DNA from: Candidatus Hermodarchaeota archaeon
GTDB taxonomy: Archaea; Asgardarchaeota; Hermodarchaeia; Hermodarchaeales; Hermodarchaeaceae
Reading direction: 5' to 3'
Length of the DNA: 58,303 bases
NCBI GenBank assembly: GCA_016839365.1
Contig: JAEOUH010000074.1
Coordinates: forward strand, 1 to 58,303
The number at the start of each line of letters is the position of its first letter. The first letter of the stretch is position 1. A program made the position numbers and the translations under genes. The notes beneath the pieces are model-generated. The model saw only the letters and a program-made list of their open reading frames with translations, did no database searches and had not been told where the DNA came from. Of this stretch, positions 33,758-42,565 are shown piece by piece.

Positions 33758-36700
33758 TTGGAATACCACGAATCCTACGTCAATGCACTTCGGGAAGAAA
33801 TTCAGCGAATTGCCAAAATTGCTGAAGCAGCCCGAAAAAAAGGACTTGACCCAACAACTGAAGTAGAGATTCGCCCCGCAGATGACGTTGCAGGCCGTGT
33901 TGAAGGCCTTGTTGGACCCCCTGGCGTTGCTGAAAGAATCCGGCAACTAAGTGAAACAGAACCTGCCCCCAATGTCGCCTTTGAAGTGGCTCGAGAAATA
34001 GTACAAAGAGCACAAGCCAGGGGTGGGGATTTAGAGAACGCAGCAGAACAAGCGATTCGAACAGCTTTAGCTATACTCACCGAAGGTATTACAGCTGGTC
34101 CCATTGAAGGCATCGCCACAGTAAAAATAAAAACAAACGTCGATGGGAGCCGTTACCTAGCAGTATATTTTGCAGGCCCAATTCGTGCCGCAGGGGGAAC
34201 AGAAGCTGCCCAAACAGTAATCGTTGCCGACGCAGTCCGCCAACAATTGGATTTAGACAACTACAAACCTTCAACCGAAAACGTGGAACGATACGTTGAA
34301 GAAGTCGATCTGTATAACCGGGTATCTCACCTTCAATATCCCTCCAAACCTGAAGAGGTTCGCTTGGCCGCACGAAATCTTCCTGTTGAAGTTACCGGTG
34401 AACCTACTGCAGAGGTTGAAGTCACGGGTTATCGTGACCTTCCTGGCGTCGAAACAAATCGGCTTCGAGGCGGCGCAATTCTTGTCTTGAATGACAGTAT
34501 CCTTGGAAAAGCCCACAAACTAGCCAATCTAGTTGCACAGCTCGATATGTCTGGTTGGGACTGGCTAGAAAACCTAACACCCCAAGAAACAGATGAAGAA
34601 AAAGCGGAAAAACGAATCCAACCCAAAGAAAAATACCTCGAAGACATCATCGCAGGACGTCCCGTGTTAGCCTACCCTTCACGAAAAGGTGGATTCCGCG
34701 TTCGTTATGGCCGATCAAGAAATACTGGCCTAGCCGCTCTTGGAGTTCACCCTGCCACCATGGTGCTTCTTGATAGTTTCGTTGCCTGTGGCACTCAATT
34801 AATCATTGAGCGACCAGGGAAGGGTTGTGTAGCAATGCCTGTGGACTCCATTCATGGTCCCATAGTCAAAACCTATAATGGAAGTATCCATCGGATTGAC
34901 ACAGTTGACGAAGCTAAAAAAATCAGTGACTCAGTTTCAAAGATTCTTTTCTTAGGGGATCTATTAATCGGATTTGGGGAATTCCGTGAAAATAACCACC
35001 TTCTGGTTCCTGCAGGATATTGCCCCGAGTGGTGGGCACAAGAGGTTTTGATGGGATTCATAGTGGCTTCTGACTCTGTTCGCCAAAACCTCTTTCAACA
35101 ACTGGATAAGCACACATTCCTTCAATTCATCACGGAACCTTTCAAAGCCACTCCTGACGCTTTAGAGGCCCTTACCATTTCGACAACTCTAAAAGTTCCT
35201 CTCCATCCTCGACATCTCTTCTTTTGGGAAGACCTCTCAATCCATCAACTGATGGAGTTTAAAGAATGGGTTAACGATCTTACTCCCACCCAAGAGAATG
35301 GACACGTTGTCACGTTGCAGGGAACCATAGATGAGGGAATCGAAGAGATCCTTGAGACGCTTGGCATTCCATGTAACTGCAAAGAAAACCAAATTTGGTT
35401 TCACGAAGCCGCCCCAATTCTACATGCCATGTTCATCGGACCCCATAAATGCAAATTTGCCTCTTCAGAGGCTGATGAGAGTGATGCCTTAGATTACTTA
35501 CAGAATAACTGGTCAATTCAGATACATCCCAAGGGGACCTTCTATATTGGTGCACGGGTCGGACGTCCTGAAAAAGCTAAACGACGACAAATGTCACCAC
35601 CTCCCCATGGAATATATCCCATCGGAAATGCTGGAGGTTCAATGAGAGATATTCGGAAAGCTGAGAAACAAAAGAAAGTGAAAGTCGAAGCCAATTACCG
35701 CCTTTGCCCACGATGTGGGACGATCACGTTCAAACGAATCTGTTCAAGTTGTCACATTGAAACTGAACAAATCCACTGGTGTCCAATCTGCAAAGCCGAT
35801 AGCAAAACCTCGAAATGTGCGCGATGTGGAGCTGAGGCAAACACATATGGGCCCATCGAATCACCACTCAAAAAGGAACTCCAACATACGCGTAATAAAT
35901 TAAGCCAAAAACTACCCAGCCGGATAAAAGGCGTTAAAGGGCTGATGAGCAAAAATAAGACCCCTGAAATCCTCGAAAAAGCAATATTCCGTGCAAAATA
36001 TGACCTATTCGTCTACAAAGATGGCACTATCAGATTCGATATGACTGACGCACCCCTTACCCATTTCAAACCCTGCGAAATCAACGCGTCACTCGACGCA
36101 CTTCATGCTCTTGGATATCATTTTGACAAAACTGGCGCACCACTTACTAACCCTAATCAAGTTATTGAACTTAAAATTCAAGACATCGTTGTTCCCTTTG
36201 ATTGCGCAAAATACCTTTTCCGGGTATCCAAGTTTGTTGACGATCTTCTCAGTCAAGTTTACGGCTTAGAACCCTTCTACAACTTCAAAACCCCCGAAGA
36301 CCTCAAAGGCCATCTAGTAGTCGGCCTCGCCCCCCACACCTCAGCCGGCGTCATCGGCCGCATCATCGGCTTCACACCCCTCCGCGTCTGCTACGCACAC
36401 CCATTCTGGCATGCCGCAAAACGACGCAACTGCCTCCACACTGATGAAGAGGTCATCATCTGGGATACTAATGATCAAAAACTTCTCAAACTCCCATTAG
36501 GTCAAATCGTTGAAGAACTCTTAGAAAAGAGAACACCAACCAAGGTTGTCGATGACTTTGGGACACTTGCCATCGATAATCCCTTTACTCACTGGCGAAC
36601 CATCAGTATCGACCCCACCACCCATCAACCCATCTACCAACCCATCAAACATTGGATCAAAGGCACCAGCAACCACTGGCTCACAATCACCACCCACTCT

Positions 36701-38812
36701 GGACGCACCATCACCATGACCCCTGACCACAACGCCATGATCTGGAACCCCACCACGCAAACCATCGAACGCACCAAAGCCCACCAACTCAAACCCGGCG
36801 ATCAGATCCCCATTCTCAATACGATTAACATTCCTGAAAGAAATCCTCCCCAAACCATCAACATCCTCCAAGAACTTACTGACAACCTACCAAACACTGA
36901 ACAATTCCAAACCTTCAAACACCAAACCAGACTCAGAAACGCCGAAACCTGGATGCGAACAACACTCCACCGATTCGCCCACTCTCTCAATCCATCAGAC
37001 CCACTCGGTCCACGAAAAATTAACAAAATACTCCAACACTACTTCGGACCCCAAATTCCTCGTCGACGCAAAACTCGCCTTTTCACTCAGGCGTGGTACA
37101 CTTCTATCCCCCTAACTCACCTCGAAATCCTCGAACACGAAGGCGTCTTCCAATGGAACGACATTCCTTCTACCGCGCAAATTGGCATGGCCCGCGATGA
37201 CCACACCATCACCCCCTACATCCCATTCAACTCAAATTTCGTAAGACTGCTTGGTTACTATGTCGCCGAAGGCTACATCCGCGATGAACCCAACTGCTAC
37301 CAAACCAACTTCAGCGTCCCCCACCCCGCCCTACGAACACACCTCCGAAACCTCATCCAAACAGTCCTCGGATCAGACCCCTACTACAAAAAAGATAACG
37401 ATCAACTCGTCCACACCGGACGCATCCACGCCTACCTCCTCGCTTATGCGTGGAAAATTGGGAAAAACGCACTAATAAAACGAGTTCCTACTTTTGTATT
37501 TAATTTGCCAAGAGAATTTCGACTTCACTTCCTTTCAGCTTTGATTGATGGAGCTGGTTCCATTATCCCTCGGTCATGCAGAACTACAATTTACACTGCA
37601 AACGCAAAACTCGCTAAAGACTATTCATTTCTTCTATCGACATTGGGTGTATTTGCAAGAATCCATCAGGCAAAAGGTGGTCGGTTTGGTCAAGCAGTTT
37701 TAAAACGATATGAGGAATTAGGAATCGAGCCCAAAGAGACAGAAGGCTTGTATCACGTAGATATCCCTGGAAGAGAAAATATTCCCTTTTTAGAAGATTT
37801 GTCTTTGATTAATGCTGAAAAAGACGAAAGAAGAAGAAAGATACTCGATAAGGGTTTTCCCAAAATTCAATTCTTGCCAAAAATCGGAGAACACGTTATT
37901 CTTGATCAAATAAAAGGAATAATTCCATCTCAAAACAATGATTCTTCATATTGTTTAGAGGTCTTGAAAGAAGAACATCAAAATAATCTCTATAACAATA
38001 TATCGACTTCTAATTGTTTAGTTTTTCAGTGTGATGGGGATGAGGATAGTGTGCTATTGGCGCTTGATTCGATGTTGAATTTTTCGCGGGCGTATTTGCC
38101 GACATCGCGTGGTGGGTCGATGGATACGCCGTTGGTGTTGAGTGTGTCGATTACGCCGAAGGAAATTGATGATGAGGCACACAATATTGATGGGAGTGGG
38201 ATTTACCCGTTGGAATTCTATGAAAAGACGAGGCAGTTTCTTGATCCCAAGGACGTTGAGGATATCTTTGATTTGGTGGCGCACCGGATTGTCGATCATC
38301 GAATTGATCCCACGGCCGAGTCATACGGGTTAGAGTTTTCTCACCCGACGGGAGACGTGAACTATGGACCTCGTGTAACCACTTATACGAAACTGAAGAC
38401 GATGGAGGAGAAAGTGAAACGGCAACTAGCCTTGGGCAGACGTATTGCTGCTGTAGATGTCCAAGATATGGCTCGGCGGCTCCTCGATTCGCATTTCCTT
38501 CCCGACATCTTTGGAAATATTCGTGCCTTCGCTTCTCAACAATTCCGCTGTACAAGTTGTAATGAGAAATACCGTCGTATCCCCCTAGCCGGGCGGTGTC
38601 CTGCATGCTCAGGAAAACTCATTCTAACTGTGACCAAAGCCGGAATCACCAAGTATGTAGATTTAGCTTCCCAAATTGTAGAGGACTATCAATTACCTTT
38701 ATACTATCAACAGCGACTCGAGATAGCTAAAGGGGTTATCAATTCCATCTTCCCATCTGAAGAGGTTGATCAACAAGCCACCTTGAAGCAGTTTTCAACG
38801 AAGAGTTCGTAA
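33758..38812 (+). CDS. polC: DNA polymerase D large subunit (DP2) with intein
   Basis: The catalytic subunit of the archaeal replicative polymerase PolD. The frame is 1684 residues, 1151 after removal of an intein. It opens EYHESYVNALREEIQ, has GGTEAAQTVIVADAVRQ near 149-165, a zinc cluster near 645-705 (CPRCG, CSSC, CPIC, CARCG), and the active-site block AHPFWHAAKRRN directly followed, after the intein, by CDGDEDSVLLALD. A second zinc site near the end has CTSC and CPAC. The start is TTG at 33758, with GGAGG 10-15 bases before and touching the previous stop. DP1 is not in the window. Confidence 0.96.
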   Translation: MEYHESYVNALREEIQRIAKIAEAARKKGLDPTTEVEIRPADDVAGRVEGLVGPPGVAERIRQLSETEPAPNVAFEVAREIVQRAQARGGDLENAAEQAIRTALAILTEGITAGPIEGIATVKIKTNVDGSRYLAVYFAGPIRAAGGTEAAQTVIVADAVRQQLDLDNYKPSTENVERYVEEVDLYNRVSHLQYPSKPEEVRLAARNLPVEVTGEPTAEVEVTGYRDLPGVETNRLRGGAILVLNDSILGKAHKLANLVAQLDMSGWDWLENLTPQETDEEKAEKRIQPKEKYLEDIIAGRPVLAYPSRKGGFRVRYGRSRNTGLAALGVHPATMVLLDSFVACGTQLIIERPGKGCVAMPVDSIHGPIVKTYNGSIHRIDTVDEAKKISDSVSKILFLGDLLIGFGEFRENNHLLVPAGYCPEWWAQEVLMGFIVASDSVRQNLFQQLDKHTFLQFITEPFKATPDALEALTISTTLKVPLHPRHLFFWEDLSIHQLMEFKEWVNDLTPTQENGHVVTLQGTIDEGIEEILETLGIPCNCKENQIWFHEAAPILHAMFIGPHKCKFASSEADESDALDYLQNNWSIQIHPKGTFYIGARVGRPEKAKRRQMSPPPHGIYPIGNAGGSMRDIRKAEKQKKVKVEANYRLCPRCGTITFKRICSSCHIETEQIHWCPICKADSKTSKCARCGAEANTYGPIESPLKKELQHTRNKLSQKLPSRIKGVKGLMSKNKTPEILEKAIFRAKYDLFVYKDGTIRFDMTDAPLTHFKPCEINASLDALHALGYHFDKTGAPLTNPNQVIELKIQDIVVPFDCAKYLFRVSKFVDDLLSQVYGLEPFYNFKTPEDLKGHLVVGLAPHTSAGVIGRIIGFTPLRVCYAHPFWHAAKRRNCLHTDEEVIIWDTNDQKLLKLPLGQIVEELLEKRTPTKVVDDFGTLAIDNPFTHWRTISIDPTTHQPIYQPIKHWIKGTSNHWLTITTHSGRTITMTPDHNAMIWNPTTQTIERTKAHQLKPGDQIPILNTINIPERNPPQTINILQELTDNLPNTEQFQTFKHQTRLRNAETWMRTTLHRFAHSLNPSDPLGPRKINKILQHYFGPQIPRRRKTRLFTQAWYTSIPLTHLEILEHEGVFQWNDIPSTAQIGMARDDHTITPYIPFNSNFVRLLGYYVAEGYIRDEPNCYQTNFSVPHPALRTHLRNLIQTVLGSDPYYKKDNDQLVHTGRIHAYLLAYAWKIGKNALIKRVPTFVFNLPREFRLHFLSALIDGAGSIIPRSCRTTIYTANAKLAKDYSFLLSTLGVFARIHQAKGGRFGQAVLKRYEELGIEPKETEGLYHVDIPGRENIPFLEDLSLINAEKDERRRKILDKGFPKIQFLPKIGEHVILDQIKGIIPSQNNDSSYCLEVLKEEHQNNLYNNISTSNCLVFQCDGDEDSVLLALDSMLNFSRAYLPTSRGGSMDTPLVLSVSITPKEIDDEAHNIDGSGIYPLEFYEKTRQFLDPKDVEDIFDLVAHRIVDHRIDPTAESYGLEFSHPTGDVNYGPRVTTYTKLKTMEEKVKRQLALGRRIAAVDVQDMARRLLDSHFLPDIFGNIRAFASQQFRCTSCNEKYRRIPLAGRCPACSGKLILTVTKAGITKYVDLASQIVEDYQLPLYYQQRLEIAKGVINSIFPSEEVDQQATLKQFSTKSS
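36431..38029 (+). other. Intein in PolD large subunit (533 residues)
   Basis: The intein begins with Cys (CLHTDEEVIIWD) right after AKRRN and ends with NCLVFQ before the extein Cys of CDGDEDS. The last residue is Gln rather than Asn, as known for the Pyrococcus abyssi PolII intein, which sits in the same block. A splicing block B-like WLTITTHSGRTITMTPDHN occurs near intein residue 80. Two LAGLIDADG motifs are present: LLGYYVAEG near 272 and LSALIDGAG near 366. The second has Ala where the catalytic Asp should be, so the homing endonuclease is probably inactive. Splicing looks possible. Confidence 0.93.
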
Positions 38813-38820
38813 GTGTTTGC

Positions 38821-39681
38821 CTACTTATTTTCTAAAAGAATCCGCATAAGATCTTTATCACGGATAATACCACAAAGTTCTCCTTTAGCATCAGTCACAG
38901 GAAGTTGATCAATATCATTTCGCCGCATTGCTTTTGTCACTTCTCCAATGGTCGCATGTTCATAGGTCGTGATGATTCCGCTGACCATCACCTCTGATAC
39001 CGGTTTATCAGGGAGTTGTAATTCGTTTGTTGCGATGTAGAGTACCGCGGTTGCATCCCAAGACCAATCGGTTCCTTCACTGGCTGCAGAAACTGATGTG
39101 GATCGGCTTTCTCGAACGATTTCGCTCAGATTCATGATATCACTCACGGAGATGATACCCACCAGATCCCCCTTTTCTGAAATCACAGGTAAAACATCAG
39201 TGGCGGCAAGACGCATAATGGTATATGCCGCTTGAACGGGCGTATTTTCCCAAACGGCGGTAACCTTTCGTTCAACAAAGGGAGTGATTAGTTTCTCAGA
39301 ATATTGTACACTGATTACCTTCCGGATAACTTGATGTACAGTAATCATCCCTTTCAATCGACGCTTTGAACCAACGACAGGTAATCGACGAATCCCCTCA
39401 TTTAAAAGAATGCGGACAGCATCTTTAACGTCGTCGTCCTCAGATACTACTGGCGGATCACGATCCATTAGAAGCGCTAACTGGTCCTCCTCAACTTTGC
39501 GCATAAGGTCTAATCGTGAGACAATTCCCGCGAGTTCTTTTGTACCTTTCTTCACTAATGGAATTGCAGTTTTTCCATGCTCTGCCATAATCTGGAGAAC
39601 AGTATCACGAGTTCCAGGAACTTCAGCCCGAGCAAATTCCGTGTGCATCACTTCTTTAACTTTCACATTTAGCGCCTCCAA
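38821..39681 (-). CDS. Protein with four CBS motifs
   Basis: The 286-residue protein is made almost wholly of two CBS pairs. Each unit starts with VKEVMHTEFA, LMDRDPPVVSEDDDV, ITPFVERKVTAVWENT or VSEVMVSGIITTYEH and ends with a G-I-(I/V)-x-x-x-D-(L/I) motif such as LAGIVSRLDLMRKV and LVGIISVSDIMNL. CBS pairs bind AMP, ATP, SAM or related ligands and are regulatory. There is no fused enzyme or DNA-binding domain, so the partner is unknown. It is convergent with polC, 8 bases apart. Confidence 0.88.
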   Translation of the reverse strand: MEALNVKVKEVMHTEFARAEVPGTRDTVLQIMAEHGKTAIPLVKKGTKELAGIVSRLDLMRKVEEDQLALLMDRDPPVVSEDDDVKDAVRILLNEGIRRLPVVGSKRRLKGMITVHQVIRKVISVQYSEKLITPFVERKVTAVWENTPVQAAYTIMRLAATDVLPVISEKGDLVGIISVSDIMNLSEIVRESRSTSVSAASEGTDWSWDATAVLYIATNELQLPDKPVSEVMVSGIITTYEHATIGEVTKAMRRNDIDQLPVTDAKGELCGIIRDKDLMRILLENK

Positions 39682-39770
39682 AGAGCAAAATCCACTGAAA
39701 GAATAGTCTTGACAGCGAAAATCCTGGAATAAATTAGCAAGTACCGTTAAAAAGGATTCCTCAATGGGGA

Positions 39771-41153
39771 CTATCGAATCTTTATATATTCATAAGCATC
39801 GCGAGCTGTATCAAAAGCGTAGTGAACCTTCTGGAAGCCTTTTCTAAATTGCGCAACATCCTTAGCTACAGATTTTGGCTCTTCTTTGTCGAATACAATT
39901 CGGCGCATAAAACCTGCAATTTGGGCCATTTCATCCTTTTTCATTCCCAAACGTGTCATCTCGCTAGTACCAAGTCGAATTCCGCCTGGACGAATGTAGT
40001 CCCGTCCAAAGCGCTTATCCCATGGCAGCAAATTTCGGTTAATGATGATGTTGGCGTCTTCAAGTTTTTCTTCAACGACCCGTCCATTACGGAGAGGAGT
40101 ATCAGCAACTTCAATAAGCAAAACATGGGATTTTGTAAATCCCTTGTGTTCCGCAAGAACTTTGAAACCTTCTTCCATAAGCGCTTGCCCAAGACTTTGT
40201 GCATTCTTAATAACCTGTTGACAATACTCCTTCCCAAAAGCGAGCATTTCAGCCATTACCACTGCTTTTGCTGCTACATGATGAAGATGATGGTTACTGT
40301 GGAGCGCAGGAAAGACTCCTCGTTTAATTCGATCAGCAAACTGATCGTGGGCAACAATACACCCACCCTGTGGTCCAGGTAGCGTCTTGTGTGTGCTGAA
40401 AGTGAGACTGTCTGCTCCCTCACGAAGCGGATCTTGAAAACTATCTGTACCGACTAAGCCTGCAACATGCGCGGCATCATAATTCACATATGCACCATAC
40501 CCCTTTGCTACGGCAACAATCTCCGGAAGTGGTTGAGGGAATGGGAAGACCGATGCACCAAACATAAAGAGGTCAATGTGTTTCCCCTTTTTTTGTAAAC
40601 GTTCAATTTTTCGAATCGTGGCATCAACATCTATATTCAATTCATATTCATCGTACTTGAAGTACTGAATTTTCAATCCACGGACTCGACCAGCGGTTCC
40701 CCATAACCTATGGCGGGCAGAAGAAATATGACCGCCCGTAGGAATTGATAAACACATCATACGGTCACCCGGTTCAGTAAAAGCCGTCAAAATACTAAGA
40801 TTAGCAAGCACACCACTTATCGGTCTGACATCTGCAAAGTCCGCTCGAAAAAGCGCTTTTGTCAACTCGTTACCCATGATTTCGACTTCATCTATATACT
40901 TCGTTCCTGCGTATACCCGTTCTCCAGGCCAACCTTCGGCATACCTGTCACTGAAATCAATTTGCATTGCCTCTCGAACGGCAGGAGAATGGACGTTCTC
41001 TGACGCAATCAGATTAATCGTTTCACGCATCCATGAATGATGTTTTTCTAACAAGGCGAAAATCTGGTTGTATGCTGATCGTGCTTCGCTAGGTTTCATG
41101 TTTTCCATCTCTAACAAGTTTGACTCCTTAACAGAGAGAAGATGTTTCTTCAA
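39771..41153 (-). CDS. glyA: Serine hydroxymethyltransferase, archaeal type
   Basis: A PLP enzyme interconverting serine and glycine with a tetrahydropterin. Of 460 residues, WMRETINLIASENVHSPAVRE near 41-61 is the family opening. RYAEGWPGERVYAGTKYIDE near 70-89, VNYDAAHVAGLVGT near 220-233, and the PLP-lysine motif LTFSTHKTLPGPQGG near 249-263 follow. Late RPGGIRLGTSEMTRLGM is typical. The long N-terminus (MKKHLLSV...) may be over-called; Met16 or Met19 are other starts. It is divergent from the Sec61-beta gene. With gcvT it supplies one-carbon units. Confidence 0.95.
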   Translation of the reverse strand: MKKHLLSVKESNLLEMENMKPSEARSAYNQIFALLEKHHSWMRETINLIASENVHSPAVREAMQIDFSDRYAEGWPGERVYAGTKYIDEVEIMGNELTKALFRADFADVRPISGVLANLSILTAFTEPGDRMMCLSIPTGGHISSARHRLWGTAGRVRGLKIQYFKYDEYELNIDVDATIRKIERLQKKGKHIDLFMFGASVFPFPQPLPEIVAVAKGYGAYVNYDAAHVAGLVGTDSFQDPLREGADSLTFSTHKTLPGPQGGCIVAHDQFADRIKRGVFPALHSNHHLHHVAAKAVVMAEMLAFGKEYCQQVIKNAQSLGQALMEEGFKVLAEHKGFTKSHVLLIEVADTPLRNGRVVEEKLEDANIIINRNLLPWDKRFGRDYIRPGGIRLGTSEMTRLGMKKDEMAQIAGFMRRIVFDKEEPKSVAKDVAQFRKGFQKVHYAFDTARDAYEYIKIR

Positions 41154-41211
41154 GAAACCTTAAAAACGGTTGGGATTTAATGATTCCAGACAAATAGCCG
41201 GTGGGAGAAAC

Positions 41212-41409
41212 TTGCCAAAGTCCAAACGCAAACGTTCATCAGAAGGACCTATGCCCGCAGCTGGTGCAGGATTAATTCGTTTCTTTGCAGACTCAAGTGA
41301 GGGAATAAAAATAGGACCAGTTACAGTGCTGCTACTATCAATTGCCCTCGTAGTCGTCGTTGTTATGGCTGGTCTAGGGCTGTTCAATATTTTCTTTCCC
41401 GGATTATAG
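41212..41409 (+). CDS. secG: Preprotein translocase subunit Sec61-beta (SecG)
   Basis: A 65-residue tail-anchored subunit of the SecYE translocon. The cytosolic part has a basic stretch (PKSKRKR), then PMPAAGAGLIRFFADSSEGIK, the signature of archaeal Sec61-beta. A single span follows near residues 37-60 (VTVLLLSIALVVVVVMAGLGL). The start is TTG 41212, with GGTGGGAG at 41200-41207 about 4-5 bases before it. The open frame reaches further to 41170, but that part does not match the family. Confidence 0.93.
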   Translation: MPKSKRKRSSEGPMPAAGAGLIRFFADSSEGIKIGPVTVLLLSIALVVVVVMAGLGLFNIFFPGL

Positions 41410-41500
41410 TTCCACTTGATATTTGCAGTTGATAATTCTAGTAGGCTTAAAATAGTGATTAAAGCAAAACTAGTCAATCAGTTGTTGACTTACAGAATTC

Positions 41501-42556
41501 ATGGGGCTTATAATGTCGAACCCGTTCGAGGATATCCAATTAATCAAATCTCGAAACCTAGCAATTCGTGCTGGTGAAAACCGCCTACTCTTTGATCCCA
41601 CAACTATTCCAAATAGATGGCGTTCACCAAAAACAACTGTATGTATATCCCATGCTCATACCGATCACACCGCGGGTTTCACGAACAATCTCTTAAAAAT
41701 CGTCACTCCCGAAACGCTGGAAATCTATAAAGCCGTTTTGGGAAAACCCACACGGGTTCATACAATACAACTTGGAAACCAGTATACACTCGAGGATGGT
41801 GGGACACTTCAACTTCATCCTGCGGGTCATATGCTAGGCGCAGCTCAATTTGTGGTTGAAAGGAATGGAACACGCTTGGTATACACGGGAGATTTCAATC
41901 TTCAATCCACTATGACCGCCAAAGGTGCCCACCCCATTCCCTGTGATGTTCTCTTGATGGAGGCAACTTACGGGCGTCCTGATGCGGTGTTTCCACCACG
42001 AGAACAAGTCTATACTGAAATTGCTGAATGGACAAGTCGAGAACTAAAAAAAGGAAAAGTTCCGGTTTTTCGCGTCTATGCCACAGGAAAAGCCCAAGAA
42101 ATCATCCGAATTATCAACACCTATCTAACAGTACCTGTTGTGGTTGAACCAACCATCGCATCAATTAGCGAAGTCTATGCGCGTCACGGAATTCCCCTTA
42201 AGTTCTTCAATGAAGAATCTGATGAGGGGCGAGAAATAATGCATTATGGTGGCTACGTTTATCTCTCAGCTGGAAATCTACTAACGCTTCATTCTCAAAT
42301 TAGGCAACCAATTTCTCGTGCAGTTGCAACGGGATGGGCAAAGATGTTTCCTATGAAGAAATTCGATAAATCCTTTATCCTATCCGCTCACGCCGACTTT
42401 CAACAACTCCTTGATTATATTACTAAAACACAGCCTCGTGCGGTTCATCTCACCTGTGGAAATACCGTCACCTTTGGGGCGGTGCTTGAAAAGCTGAATA
42501 TCAAACAAATAGTGCCCAAACACCGGAAACAACTTGAGCTTTCTGATTTTCTCTAA
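41501..42556 (+). CDS. Metallo-beta-lactamase-fold nuclease (beta-CASP-like)
   Basis: The 351-residue protein has a beta-lactamase-fold metal site: ISHAHTDHTAGF near 50-61 (HxHxDH) and HPAGHMLGAAQFVVE near 106-120, VYTGDFNL near 129, and LSAHADFQQLLDYI near 298. The C-terminal part resembles the beta-CASP segment of archaeal mRNA 3'-end-processing and Snm1/Artemis-like exonucleases, with VHLTCGN replacing the usual VHGE. It lacks KH RNA-binding domains. The likely role is RNA or DNA trimming. ATG 41501 or ATG 41513 is the start. It is convergent with the HD gene, 9 bases apart. Confidence 0.84.
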   Translation: MGLIMSNPFEDIQLIKSRNLAIRAGENRLLFDPTTIPNRWRSPKTTVCISHAHTDHTAGFTNNLLKIVTPETLEIYKAVLGKPTRVHTIQLGNQYTLEDGGTLQLHPAGHMLGAAQFVVERNGTRLVYTGDFNLQSTMTAKGAHPIPCDVLLMEATYGRPDAVFPPREQVYTEIAEWTSRELKKGKVPVFRVYATGKAQEIIRIINTYLTVPVVVEPTIASISEVYARHGIPLKFFNEESDEGREIMHYGGYVYLSAGNLLTLHSQIRQPISRAVATGWAKMFPMKKFDKSFILSAHADFQQLLDYITKTQPRAVHLTCGNTVTFGAVLEKLNIKQIVPKHRKQLELSDFL

Positions 42557-42565
42557 CTTGTTTCT

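Noticed and set aside
33361..34373. Several long frames opposite polC and the dolichol-kinase-like gene
   Set aside because: They are rich in Leu/Gln/Arg with no domains, and mirror codon bias of the real genes.
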